DNA from: JAUIAI01 sp041396685
Lineage (GTDB): Bacteria; Pseudomonadota; Gammaproteobacteria; Burkholderiales; Burkholderiaceae_E
Length of the DNA stretch: 64,000 nucleotides
NCBI GenBank assembly: GCA_041396685.1
Contig: JAWKYD010000004.1
Location: forward strand, 186,001-250,000
Reading direction: 5' to 3'
In this document: positions 54,249-62,808 of the stretch, piece after piece
Numbering within the stretch: position 1 is the first letter of the stretch
How the letters are laid out: each line of letters starts with the position of its first letter
The notes under the pieces: generated by a model
Database searches by the model: none
What the model was told of the DNA's origin: nothing
What the model saw: only the letters and a program-made list of their open reading frames with translations
Position numbers and translations under genes: made by a program

Positions 54249-55013
54249 ATGAGCGAAGAAACAAGCGATGATCGGGGCGTGATGCTCGTCACCGGCGGCA
54301 CGCGCGGCATTGGCGCCGCGATCTCACAGCTGGCCGCCGCCCGGGGTTGGTCGGTTGCGGTGGTCTATCGCGAACGCTCGGCCGATGCCGATGCGCTGGT
54401 TCGCGGCATCACGGCCGCCGGCGGCCGCGCCCGTGCCGTGCAGGCCGACGTCGCAGACGAAACGGCCATCATCGAAGCGTTTCGCGTCGCCGACGACATG
54501 GGCCCCTTGACCGCGCTGGTCAACAACGCGGGCATCAGCGGCGGGCTGACGCGCGTCGAGTCGATCACCGCCGAGACGCTGGACCGGGTGTTCGCGGTCA
54601 ACGTGCGCGCCGCATTCCTTTGCGCGCGCGAGGCCATCCGCCGAATGTCCACGAGCCACGGTGGGCGCGGTGGTTCGATCATCAACATCGGCTCCGGCGC
54701 ATCCCAGCTCGGCTCGCCTGGCGTGTGGGTGCACTACGCCGCCACCAAGGGCGCACTGGATGCGATGACGATCGGCCTCGCGAAGGAAGTCGCGGCCGAG
54801 GGCATCCGGGTCAACTGTGTGCGTCCCGGCCTGATCAATACCGAGGCTCATGCGGCCAGGCCGCCCGGCCAGCTCGAGCAGATGGCCAAGACCGTGCCAA
54901 TGGGACGCATGGGCACCGCCGACGAAATGGCCCGCTCGGTCCTCTGGCTGGCCGACGAACGCGAATCGAGCTATGTCACCGCGACCTTGCTCGATGCCCG
55001 CGGCGGATTCTGA
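54249..55013 (+). CDS. short-chain dehydrogenase/reductase (SDR)
   Basis: A 254-residue classical SDR. Cofactor motif VTGGTRGIGAAISQLAAARG, NNAGISGG, catalytic Ser in IINIGSGASQLGSPG and YAATKGA (Tyr and Lys), and VNCVRPGLINTEAH. The arginine after the first strand region (YRERSADAD) favours NADP. Transcribed away from oxygenase cassette 2. It might oxidise a diol or reduce a ketone in the same pathway (inference). I chose the start so that the cofactor motif falls at about residue 15. Confidence 0.87.
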   Translation: MSEETSDDRGVMLVTGGTRGIGAAISQLAAARGWSVAVVYRERSADADALVRGITAAGGRARAVQADVADETAIIEAFRVADDMGPLTALVNNAGISGGLTRVESITAETLDRVFAVNVRAAFLCAREAIRRMSTSHGGRGGSIINIGSGASQLGSPGVWVHYAATKGALDAMTIGLAKEVAAEGIRVNCVRPGLINTEAHAARPPGQLEQMAKTVPMGRMGTADEMARSVLWLADERESSYVTATLLDARGGF

Positions 55014-55069
55014 TCGTCATACCGCCCCGGCCCGGCAAACCTTCGAAACCCAGACGAAAGGAAAACGTC

Positions 55070-55495
55070 ATGAGCTCATCCACACCCGCCCTGGCCGACG
55101 AAGCCGCTTGCTTCGCGGCAACATTGCGCTTCTTTCGCTCGCTCGACGCACGCGACCACGAGACCTGCGTCGCGGCCTTCGCATCGGGCGGCGCCTGGCA
55201 CCGGCAGGGTAAGCGTCTCGACACCGCCGAGGCCATGCTCGCCTCGCTGGAGGCCCGCCCCAAGGACCGCACGACCAGTCACGTGATCACCAACCTGATC
55301 TCCGAGGCGATCGACGCCGATCGTCTCGTGGTCCGGTTCATCCTCACCGCTTACGATGGTGCGATCCCGGCCGATGGCTCGGTTCCGGTCGGCCGCCTTG
55401 CCGGCATGATGGACGGACGTGACGAATACGTCCGTACTGCCGAAGGTTGGCGTCTCATCGACAAGAGCACCCGCGGACTGTTCAAGGGCGCCTGA
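55070..55495 (+). CDS. SnoaL-like (NTF2-fold) protein
   Basis: A 141-residue NTF2-fold protein. Pattern: ACFAATLRFFRSLDARDHETCVAAFASGGAWHRQGKRLDTAEAMLASL, ending RDEYVRTAEGWRLIDKSTRGLF. It resembles SnoaL cyclases and bile-acid-dehydratase-like proteins rather than oxygenase beta subunits. It follows the SDR gene by 56 bases, with a GAAAGGAAAA site, so the two probably act together. The reaction is unknown. Confidence 0.8.
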   Translation: MSSSTPALADEAACFAATLRFFRSLDARDHETCVAAFASGGAWHRQGKRLDTAEAMLASLEARPKDRTTSHVITNLISEAIDADRLVVRFILTAYDGAIPADGSVPVGRLAGMMDGRDEYVRTAEGWRLIDKSTRGLFKGA

Positions 55496-55564
55496 ACGCA
55501 CCCCGGCTGGTGGCGGCGACGCCTCGCCGGCCGGGGGGCGCCCCAGGGTGAAAGCCCGCTCCGA

Positions 55565-56575
55565 TCAATCGTTGCCGGGCTGCCCGCGCCAACGGAGCGC
55601 GGCCCGGCTCTGACGCGGAATCGGCTTGCCGAGCCGTTCGCCGGTGGCGCGCTCGAACACCAGCTTGGCGACCGCCAGATCGGACAACCCCATGCCAACC
55701 GATTTGAACAGGCTGATGTCTCCGTCGCGCCGCGGCGGGCGCTCGCCCGAGCGGATCACCTCGCCGATCGCGCGTACGCCTTCCCAGGCCGACACATCGG
55801 GCCCGCCAAAGCGCTCGATGAGTTCCCGGGATGCCTGCTTTGTGTTGGGAACATCATCGACGACGATGCAGCCGATCCGTTCGAACACGTCCTGGTGAAA
55901 CTCGGCATGCGTCGGCAGGATGGCGCCGACGGCATTCAGATGGGCATCGCGGGCAAGCATCGATGACGCGAGGAACGGCTCGCGCGCGCGCGTGACCAGG
56001 GTGACGAGTGGCGCGCCCTGAACGGCAGCCGCGACCGAATCGGCCTCGACGACATCGAAGGTGAACGCCTCGCGCACGCGCGCGGCGAAAGCCGAACGCC
56101 GCCCCGCGTCGGGACCGAAGACTCTCAGCCGGCGCAGCGGCCGGACGATGTTGACGGCCGCCACCTGTGCGATTGCCTGATTGCCGGTACCGATGATTGC
56201 CATCTCGTCGGCGCCGGGATCCGCCAGCCAGCGCGTGCCCAGGCCGGTCATCGCGGCGGTTCGCAACTGGCCCAGCGCGCCGGCCTCGATGACCGCCTTC
56301 AGCGCGCCGGTTTCGGTGCTGAACAGCGAGAAGATCGCGCCGCCGCCCCTGGGTGTGAAGTTCCAGGTCTTGAAACCACCATAGCCGAGTCCGGGCGCCA
56401 CCGACCCGAGCGCCTGCAGCGCCCCGCCACCTTCGTACGTGCCCAGCGCCTTGGGCACATTGAAGGCCTGCGCGTCGGCGGCAATTGCCTCCAGGGACTC
56501 GACCGCGTCGTCCAGGCTGACCAGCCGGACGACGTCCTGCTCGGTGAGCCAAAGCAGATTCTCTTGCTCGCTCAT
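55565..56575 (-). CDS. ornithine cyclodeaminase/mu-crystallin family protein
   Basis: A 336-residue NAD(P)-dependent protein of the OCD/mu-crystallin family. Marks are LTEQDVVRLVSLDDAVESLE, GLGYGGFKTWNF (the substrate-binding lysine in KTW), GALGQLRTAAMTGLGTRWLA, the Rossmann motif MAIIGTGNQAIAQV and SVGMGLSDLAVAKLVFE. Relatives reduce ketimines, deaminate ornithine or act on other amino acids. The ATG overlaps the FAH-family stop (ATGA), so the two genes are coupled. Confidence 0.85.
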   Translation of the reverse strand: MSEQENLLWLTEQDVVRLVSLDDAVESLEAIAADAQAFNVPKALGTYEGGGALQALGSVAPGLGYGGFKTWNFTPRGGGAIFSLFSTETGALKAVIEAGALGQLRTAAMTGLGTRWLADPGADEMAIIGTGNQAIAQVAAVNIVRPLRRLRVFGPDAGRRSAFAARVREAFTFDVVEADSVAAAVQGAPLVTLVTRAREPFLASSMLARDAHLNAVGAILPTHAEFHQDVFERIGCIVVDDVPNTKQASRELIERFGGPDVSAWEGVRAIGEVIRSGERPPRRDGDISLFKSVGMGLSDLAVAKLVFERATGERLGKPIPRQSRAALRWRGQPGND

Positions 56576-57423
56576 GCTGCCTCCGCCGAAACCGGATTGC
56601 GCAATACGCCCACGCCGTCGATATCCACCTCGAATACGTCGCCGGGCTTGAGCCAGACCGGTGGCTTGCGCGCCGCGCCCACGCCCGCCGGTGTACCGGT
56701 GGAGATCACGTCGCCCGGCAGCAGTTCTGCAAAAGACGACGCGTAGGCGATGAGCTCGGGAATCGAGAAGATGAGGTCGCCGATCGTCGAATCCTGCATC
56801 ACCTCGCCGTTCAGACGGCCGATGATGCGCATCGAGCCGGGATCGGCGATCTCGTCGGCGGAGACCATCCAGGGGCCGAACGCACCGCTGTGATGGAAGT
56901 TCTTGCCCGGCGTGGCCTGCGCCGCATGCTTCTGGAAGTCTCGAACCGAGTTTTCGGCGAAGCACGCGTAGCCGGCGACATGCGCCATTGCGTCGGCCGC
57001 GTCGATGTGCCAGCCGCCGCGCCCGATCACCACGGCCAGTTCCGCTTCGAAGTCGTATTGCTCCGACGCGCGCGGCGCCACGGTGGTCGTCTCGTGACCG
57101 ACCTGGGATGCCGGAAAACGAACGAACATCGACGGATACTTGGGAATCCCGACACCGGCTTCCTGAGCGTGCAGGCGATAGTTCAGTCCTACGCAGAGGA
57201 TCTTGTCCGGGTCGGTGACCGGCGGCAACCAGACGTAAGAGCCCGCCCGAACATCGGGCCGTGCCGAACGGGCGCGGCTCAGCAGACCGTCGATGCCCCA
57301 GGAGGCCAGCGCGGCTCTGAGCGTCGGCACGTCGGGGGTGGACAGATCGCCGATGGCGAGGCCGTCGAGGACGACGCCGAACGACGTGCGGCCGCTGGCG
57401 TCTCTGAAACTAGCGAATTTCAT
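56572..57423 (-). CDS. fumarylacetoacetate hydrolase family protein
   Basis: A 283-residue FAH-fold hydrolase. ILCVGLNYRLHAQEAG, VRFPASQVGHETTTV, YDFEAELAVVIG with the metal-binding ExE and FEAE residues, and STGTPAGVGAARKPPVWLKPGDVFEVDIDGVG. Members cleave acylpyruvates such as fumarylpyruvate (the step after gentisate ring opening and isomerisation) or decarboxylate and hydrate catechol-pathway intermediates. A fumarylpyruvate hydrolase role would complete the gentisate route, but no maleylpyruvate isomerase adjoins it. Confidence 0.85.
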   Translation of the reverse strand: MKFASFRDASGRTSFGVVLDGLAIGDLSTPDVPTLRAALASWGIDGLLSRARSARPDVRAGSYVWLPPVTDPDKILCVGLNYRLHAQEAGVGIPKYPSMFVRFPASQVGHETTTVAPRASEQYDFEAELAVVIGRGGWHIDAADAMAHVAGYACFAENSVRDFQKHAAQATPGKNFHHSGAFGPWMVSADEIADPGSMRIIGRLNGEVMQDSTIGDLIFSIPELIAYASSFAELLPGDVISTGTPAGVGAARKPPVWLKPGDVFEVDIDGVGVLRNPVSAEAA

Positions 57424-57537
57424 GTTGAGGCCTCCTGTTTCGGACCGTAGTGTCCCGCGGCGCCACGCTATCGGCAACGACCGATCGGAAAAAACAGTTG
57501 TTCTCTCCAGGCACAAGACGCTACCTGGTGCGCCGAT

Positions 57538-58509
57538 CTACTTGAGATCGGCGAGAACCTCGCGCAGGAAATCCACGAACAACCGGACCCTGACGGGCAT
57601 CGGACCGCGTCGCGCCAATACCGCCCAGATCCAGCGTTTTTGGACGACATGCTCCGACAGCACCTCGACCAAACGCCCGCTCTCGAGATCGGCAGCGACA
57701 CGCCAACGGGGCTGCATGGATATGCCGAGACCAGCGATGGCGGCGTCGTAGACCGCGTCGCCATGATTGGCGACCAGCCGTCCGTTCACGGGAACCGCGT
57801 GCAGGCCGTCGGGCCGATGCATAGGCCATGTCAGCCCGCCGTACGCGCCGGGCACGACCAGACAGTCGTGGCCCGCCAGATCCTCGGGCGACTGTGGCAC
57901 GCCTCTCGCGGTCAGATACTCGGGCGCAGCGCAGAACACGTGCCAGTAGGGTGCAAGACGAATTGCGATCAGGCCGTCGGGAAGCGACTCGGCCAGACGA
58001 ACGGCGATGTCGACGTGCTCGCCGAGCATATCGACCTTCTCGAACGACAGATCGACACTGAGATTGATGCCCGGATACTTCTTCAGGAAAGCGGGCATGG
58101 CGGGCGCGATCTTGCGCGCGCCCAGTGCCACGGGGAACGAAACCCGCAGCTGCCCGCGAACCTCCTGATCCATCGAGGAGATCTCTTCGCTGGCCTCCTT
58201 GAGAATCTCGATGACTTCGCGATAGCGCTCGTAGAGCTTCGCACCCGCCTCCGTGACCGAGACGCTGCGCGTGGTCCGGTTGAACAACGGGGTACCGAAC
58301 TGCGCCTCGAGGGCGGCGATCCGCTTGCTGACCGTCGAGGGAGTGGTTCCCGCACGTCGGGCAGCCTCCGAGAAGCTCTCGGATTCGACCACGCGCGCGA
58401 AAATGCGCAGCGATACGAGATCGTCGAACGTGGGAGCGAGATCGTCGGACAGGGCCAGTCGATGCCGGGTGAGTTTTCGTGCCGGCGGGCGACGGTCGGC
58501 CTGTGTCAT
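57538..58509 (-). CDS. LysR family transcriptional regulator
   Basis: A 323-residue LysR regulator with an N-terminal lead of about 28 residues before the DNA-binding domain (LVSLRIFARVVESESFSEAARRAGTTPSTVSKRIAALEAQFGTPLFNR). The effector domain begins RGQLRVSFPVALGARKIAPAMPAFLKKYP. It lies in line with, not divergent from, the FAH/OCD genes, 114 bases upstream of them, and follows the acyl-CoA dehydrogenase gene by 55 bases. Its target is unclear. Confidence 0.88.
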   Translation of the reverse strand: MTQADRRPPARKLTRHRLALSDDLAPTFDDLVSLRIFARVVESESFSEAARRAGTTPSTVSKRIAALEAQFGTPLFNRTTRSVSVTEAGAKLYERYREVIEILKEASEEISSMDQEVRGQLRVSFPVALGARKIAPAMPAFLKKYPGINLSVDLSFEKVDMLGEHVDIAVRLAESLPDGLIAIRLAPYWHVFCAAPEYLTARGVPQSPEDLAGHDCLVVPGAYGGLTWPMHRPDGLHAVPVNGRLVANHGDAVYDAAIAGLGISMQPRWRVAADLESGRLVEVLSEHVVQKRWIWAVLARRGPMPVRVRLFVDFLREVLADLK

Positions 58510-58564
58510 GCCGAGCCCGTCGCCTGCCGACTGTGCACCGTGGTCGTCGGCCCGTCGACGGCCA

Positions 58565-59800
58565 TCATCGGTACTTTCTCAGTTCGAGCTTGCCGATCTG
58601 CTGACGATGAACCTCGTCTGGACCATCGGCCAGGCGCAGAATGCGCGCGAGCGCGAAAGCGCGTGCCAGGCCGAAATCGTTGCTCGTGCCGCCGCCGCCG
58701 TGAGCCTGGATCGCCCAGTCGACCACCTTGTTCGCCATGGCAGGCACGGCCACCTTGATCATGGCGATGTCGGCCTTGGCGACCTTGTTGCCGACCGTGT
58801 CCATGCGGTGCGCCGCCTGCAGGGTCAGCAGCCGCGACTGTTCGATGGCGATCCGGCATTCGGCCAAGCGCTCGAGCGTGACGCCCTGCTCGGCGATGGG
58901 CTTGCCGAAGGCCACCCGGCTCATGGTGCGCTGACACATGCGCTCGAGCGCACGCTCGGCCAGACCCACCAGACGCATGCAGTGGTGGATGCGGCCAGGG
59001 CCGAGCCGGCCCTGCGCGATCTCGAAACCCCTCCCCTCGCCGAGCAACATATTGGACGCCGGGACGCGAACATCGTCGAACACCACCGCCGATGCGCGGT
59101 CGGGCATACCGTAGAAACCGAAGATCGGCAGCGGTCGCGTCACGGTCACCCCGGGAGTGTCCATGGGTACGAGGATCATCGACTGCTGCCGATATCGGTC
59201 CGCGCCGTCCGGATCGGTCTTGCCCATGAAGATCGCGATCTTGCAGCGCGGATCGGTGGCGTTCGTGGTGTACCACTTCTCGCCGTTGATCACATACTCA
59301 TCGCCATCACGCACGATCGAGCTCTCGATGTTGGTCGCATCGCTAGACGCCACGTTGGGCTCGGTCATCGCGAAGCACGACCGGATCTCACCGGCGAGCA
59401 GGGGCCTGAGCCAACGCTCCTGCTGCTCGGCCGTGCCGTACCGAGCCAGCACCTCCATGTTGCCTGTATCAGGGGCCGAGCAATTGAAGACCTCGGGCGC
59501 GAGGAAGCTGCGTCCCATGATCTCGCACAGAGGCGCGTATTCCAGGTTGGTCAGACCGGCGCCGTACTGCGTCGCATGGGGCGAAGCATGCCCATCGGCG
59601 GACGGGGGCAGGAAGAGATTCCACAAGCCCGCCGCACGCGCCTTCGGTTTCAGCTCCTCGACGACCGGATAAACCTTCCAGGGCCCCAACTCCTCGGCCT
59701 CATCGGCATGACGCTGCTCGTTCGGATAGATGTGCTCGTCCATGAACGCGAGCAGGCGCTTCTGGAGTTCTTGGATCTTCGGGCTGGGATCGAAAGGCAT
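58565..59800 (-). CDS. acyl-CoA dehydrogenase family protein
   Basis: A 411-residue flavoprotein of the acyl-CoA dehydrogenase fold (ACAD10/11-like branch). Marks are YPNEQRHADEA, CFAMTEPNVASSDATN, INGEKWYTTNATDPRCKIAIFMGKTD, QAHGGGGTSNDF and the end LADGPDEVHRQQIGKLELRKY. It follows alpha subunit 3 by 18 bases on the same strand, so it is probably the last gene of that cassette. It suggests that a CoA-thioester substrate is oxidised in this pathway (inference). Confidence 0.88.
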   Translation of the reverse strand: MPFDPSPKIQELQKRLLAFMDEHIYPNEQRHADEAEELGPWKVYPVVEELKPKARAAGLWNLFLPPSADGHASPHATQYGAGLTNLEYAPLCEIMGRSFLAPEVFNCSAPDTGNMEVLARYGTAEQQERWLRPLLAGEIRSCFAMTEPNVASSDATNIESSIVRDGDEYVINGEKWYTTNATDPRCKIAIFMGKTDPDGADRYRQQSMILVPMDTPGVTVTRPLPIFGFYGMPDRASAVVFDDVRVPASNMLLGEGRGFEIAQGRLGPGRIHHCMRLVGLAERALERMCQRTMSRVAFGKPIAEQGVTLERLAECRIAIEQSRLLTLQAAHRMDTVGNKVAKADIAMIKVAVPAMANKVVDWAIQAHGGGGTSNDFGLARAFALARILRLADGPDEVHRQQIGKLELRKYR

Positions 59801-59818
59801 GATCGTGTTTGTGCGGGC

Positions 59819-61060
59819 CTACAGGCCCATGGCCTCACGGTAGTATTTGTAGAACGCACGGATCAACACCTCCGTGACCATGTGATCCTGCGGCTCGATC
59901 TCGCGCCCACCCATTTCCAGGACGGCCTTGCGGTGGGGATACTCGGCCGCGCCGAGCTGGGACTCCGCGAGCACCTCGCCGTCTTCCATCGCCACCAGAC
60001 CCGCGGGACCGTAGAGATTGGCATGACGCAGTCGGCGACGCGTCAGCTCGGGCGATTCGTCGGCGAAACCGTAATAGGTCCAGGACAACTCGAAGGCACC
60101 CGGCCCCTTCGGAATGATGTGACGCATACCCAGGGTATTGGCCTGCTGGTGCATCACCACACTCGGGAAGATCGTCAGGCCGACCACCTTGCCGTCGTCG
60201 AACTCGCCGATCGGGGTGACCGTGTCGGTGTCCTCTAGCACCAGGCGCGCCTTGTTGCGGGCGATCTCGGAAGTTGCTTCGGACACCTTGCGACCGACAT
60301 TGCGCGACACCATCACGCCGTGCTTGCCGCCCGCCACTGGCCGGGATTCGGACTGCGTGTCGGCCCGCCACAACCCGAAGGTGATCAGGAACGCATGCAG
60401 CAAGGTCGCGTGATACGGGTCCTTCAGATTCTCCATGTAGAGCTTCCAGTTGCCCGGAATCAGCTGGCGGCTGTAGCCGAGCAACTTGAGCGGGCGACCG
60501 GTGAAGATCCGACGCACGTAGGCGGTCATCTCGGGTCCGCAATACTCCTCGAAGCCCGGGCCATCCTGCGCAAAACTCGCCCATATCGAGCCGCCCTCGA
60601 CATGCACGCGCAACCGCTTGAGGCCATGCTGCGCATTGTCGAAATCCGCCGGCATGCCGCCATTGCCCGACACGCCACGCTTGAGCGGCACGCCCTGCAG
60701 GCTGCCATCGGTCTTGAAGTTCCACTGGTGGTACGGGCAGGTGAACGAGTCGACCCTGCCCTTGTTCTGCCAGACCACGCGCGCGCCACGGTGCGCGCAG
60801 AGGTTCTCCCAGACGTGGATCTGATCGTCCTTGTCGCGCACCACCACCACCTGGCGCTCGCCGATCCAGGATCGCTTGTAGCTGCCGGGCTCGGGCAACT
60901 CGCAATCGAGCGCCACGTAGCACCAGCCCGGGCCGTAGAAGAAGGTGTCGAGTTCGCGCCGATAGATCTCGGGATCGGAGTAGACCCAGTAGGGAACCCG
61001 CGTCCAGCCCTCGGTCGGCCAGGCCCGGATCGCGCCCTCGGATTGAATGTTCTTGCCCAT
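59819..61060 (-). CDS. Rieske oxygenase alpha subunit 3 (NagG-like)
   Basis: A 413-residue large subunit. Rieske ligands Cys88, His90, Cys108 and His111 (ENLCAHRGAR, FTCPYHQWNF); Asp214, His217 and His222 in NLKDPYHATLLHAF. The middle segment reads DTVTPIGEFDDGKVVGLTIFPSVVMHQQANT. The cassette order on the minus strand is bicupin, beta, alpha, then acyl-CoA dehydrogenase; the beta gene lies 22 bases upstream and GGAGG precedes the start. Confidence 0.9.
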   Translation of the reverse strand: MGKNIQSEGAIRAWPTEGWTRVPYWVYSDPEIYRRELDTFFYGPGWCYVALDCELPEPGSYKRSWIGERQVVVVRDKDDQIHVWENLCAHRGARVVWQNKGRVDSFTCPYHQWNFKTDGSLQGVPLKRGVSGNGGMPADFDNAQHGLKRLRVHVEGGSIWASFAQDGPGFEEYCGPEMTAYVRRIFTGRPLKLLGYSRQLIPGNWKLYMENLKDPYHATLLHAFLITFGLWRADTQSESRPVAGGKHGVMVSRNVGRKVSEATSEIARNKARLVLEDTDTVTPIGEFDDGKVVGLTIFPSVVMHQQANTLGMRHIIPKGPGAFELSWTYYGFADESPELTRRRLRHANLYGPAGLVAMEDGEVLAESQLGAAEYPHRKAVLEMGGREIEPQDHMVTEVLIRAFYKYYREAMGL

Positions 61061-61082
61061 CGAAGCCTCCGTGCTCCGTGCG

Positions 61083-61601
61083 TCAGACCGGCGCGATCAG
61101 CGACCGTACCACGCGGTAATTGTCATAGACCACGCTGCGTTCGGAGAACCACAACCGGCCCTCACGTCGTACCAGGCGGTCCTCGTAGCGACCGACCAGC
61201 AGGATCGTCGGCTCGGCATCGGACATGGCCTCTGTCAGCATCACGTTGGCGGTCGCGCTGATCACACCGTTCTCGACCCCCGTGACCCTCACGCCCGACA
61301 CGAAGTGGCGCCAGTGCCGCGGCTCGTAGACCTGGGTTTCACGCAGCGCGAGCACACGGTCGCGCAACATGCCGATGCCGTCGCAATACAGGGTTGCCTG
61401 CGGCAGACCTTCGTCGTAGTTTTCGCGCGAGATGACGCGATACAGACAGTCGTCGACGAAGTAAGCGGGCAAGGCCTCGATCTGGTCGCGATCCAGCAGG
61501 TCGGCGATCTCGTCGTAGAGCTCGCGCAATTCGGCGTTCAGCGCACGGACCTCGGCACTGAGCGGCCCGGGCCGCTCGATGAATTGGGCGATTTCGTTCA
61601 T
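61083..61601 (-). CDS. ring-hydroxylating oxygenase beta subunit 3
   Basis: A 172-residue NagH-type beta subunit: AELRELYDEIADLLDRDQIEALPAYFVDDCLYRVISRENY, MLRDRVLALRETQVYEPRHWRHFVSGVRV, ending RSVVYDNYRVVRSLIAPV. The chosen ATG (MNEIAQFIERPG) removes an upstream low-complexity frame that overlaps the bicupin gene. It sits 14 bases after the bicupin stop. Confidence 0.88.
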   Translation of the reverse strand: MNEIAQFIERPGPLSAEVRALNAELRELYDEIADLLDRDQIEALPAYFVDDCLYRVISRENYDEGLPQATLYCDGIGMLRDRVLALRETQVYEPRHWRHFVSGVRVTGVENGVISATANVMLTEAMSDAEPTILLVGRYEDRLVRREGRLWFSERSVVYDNYRVVRSLIAPV

Positions 61602-61615
61602 CCCGCGCTCCCGCC

Positions 61616-62704
61616 TCAGGCCGCCCGGACCATGTGGCCGATGTTGGTGTCGAAGCCGCGTTGTGACCCGAGCTTGATGATCGGCGACTTCAGGGTCTCC
61701 TGCCAGACGAGGGAATCCATCGCGATCTGCAGCGGGTGATCCTGGATGGTCAGGGCACAAAAACCCTGCTCGCGCGAACCATGGTTGTGCACAGCCCAGC
61801 CCGGAGCGGAAAAATGCAGGTCACCGGCCTCCCACTCCATGCGCTCGCCCATGACCGCGCTCTTGCCGTGACCGAAGAAGTAATAGTTGATCGCGGCCGA
61901 GGTGTGACGGTGAGGCTGATCGACCTTGCCCGGTGGATATTTGGCGATCGTGGCGAAGAAGCTGTGCGAGGTACCCATGCGACGCTCGGTGGCCGGGTTG
62001 TAGAGAAGATAGAGATGCCGACCCGTGTAGCTCAGGTCACGATGGTAGACGTTGCCGAGATGCTTCTCGACCTCGGCCCATGGCCACAGCAGCGGGCGCG
62101 ACTCGACCACGTCGATGTCGACCAGGTATTCGTAGCCAAGCAGCTTCGCACCGTCGCGGCCTAGGTCGATCGATTCGGCCGCATCACGCGCACGCGGCCC
62201 ACCGGCACCCTGGGACTCGTTGGCCGCGGCCGGTTTCGGATCGGTGTCGACCAGATGCACTTCGAGCTTCTCGAGCAGCGGCGCATTCGAGTACGACAAA
62301 CGAACGAAGGGTGCACCGCCTTCGTTCTTGTAGGACACCGGCTCCATCGACGGCGTGTTCCAGACATCGAACTTCGCCACGCCGAAGCGGTGCGCCCCGA
62401 TGGACGCCACACCGGTACCACCGATGCACATGTCGACCGCGCTGGCGCTGCGCGCCATGGGCGGGGTGGACTCGCCCGGCAGTACCACGTGCAAGGTGAC
62501 ATCGATGCCCGGCGCGAAACACGCGACCTCGTGGGTGTTGTTCGGATGCGAGATCGCCGAGGCACGCACACCGGCGGCCGGCATGGCCTGATCGGACAAT
62601 CGCTCGATCTCGGCCTCGATCGCCCGCCGGGGCACGATGATCGAGGGCCAGGGTTGCTGCTCACGCGGCGCGCCTACGGGCACGAACCGGAATTCACTGC
62701 TCAT
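61616..62704 (-). CDS. bicupin 2, metal site in the C-terminal half
   Basis: A 362-residue paralogue of the bicupin at 50134. Again the N-terminal cupin has no HxH (PPMARSASAVDMCIGGTG), while the C-terminal cupin has VDQPHRHTSAAINYYFFGHG with His265 and His267, and GWAVHNHGS with His306 and His308. Shared segments with bicupin 1 include LGYEYLVDIDVV, LLYNPATERRMGT and LTIQDHPLQIAMDSLVWQE. The repeated pairing with an alpha/beta oxygenase suggests a dedicated partner or next-step dioxygenase. Confidence 0.82.
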   Translation of the reverse strand: MSSEFRFVPVGAPREQQPWPSIIVPRRAIEAEIERLSDQAMPAAGVRASAISHPNNTHEVACFAPGIDVTLHVVLPGESTPPMARSASAVDMCIGGTGVASIGAHRFGVAKFDVWNTPSMEPVSYKNEGGAPFVRLSYSNAPLLEKLEVHLVDTDPKPAAANESQGAGGPRARDAAESIDLGRDGAKLLGYEYLVDIDVVESRPLLWPWAEVEKHLGNVYHRDLSYTGRHLYLLYNPATERRMGTSHSFFATIAKYPPGKVDQPHRHTSAAINYYFFGHGKSAVMGERMEWEAGDLHFSAPGWAVHNHGSREQGFCALTIQDHPLQIAMDSLVWQETLKSPIIKLGSQRGFDTNIGHMVRAA

Positions 62705-62808
62705 TTCGAATCTCCTTCGTCGAACGACCGCGTGGCACGCCTGCGCGCCGCTTGCGATCGGAACACCCTGCGCGCACGACGCAGCACGGCGCGCACACGG
62801 TTGGTCAT
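62701..62808 (-). CDS. possible 35-residue basic small protein
   Basis: An open frame exactly fills the gap between alpha subunit 4 and bicupin 2. Its ATG overlaps the alpha stop (TAATG) and its stop overlaps the bicupin ATG (ATGA). It encodes an Arg-rich peptide (TNRVRAVLRRARRVFRSQAA, then a short acidic end). Such a frame can stay open by chance in high-GC DNA, and the GGAG before the bicupin lies inside it, so the main argument is the double overlap. It may serve only for translational coupling. Confidence 0.3.
   Translation of the reverse strand: MTNRVRAVLRRARRVFRSQAARRRATRSFDEGDSK

Noticed and set aside
58253..60238. A 661-codon open frame on the + strand
   Set aside because: Antisense to the acyl-CoA dehydrogenase and LysR genes, which have complete motifs.
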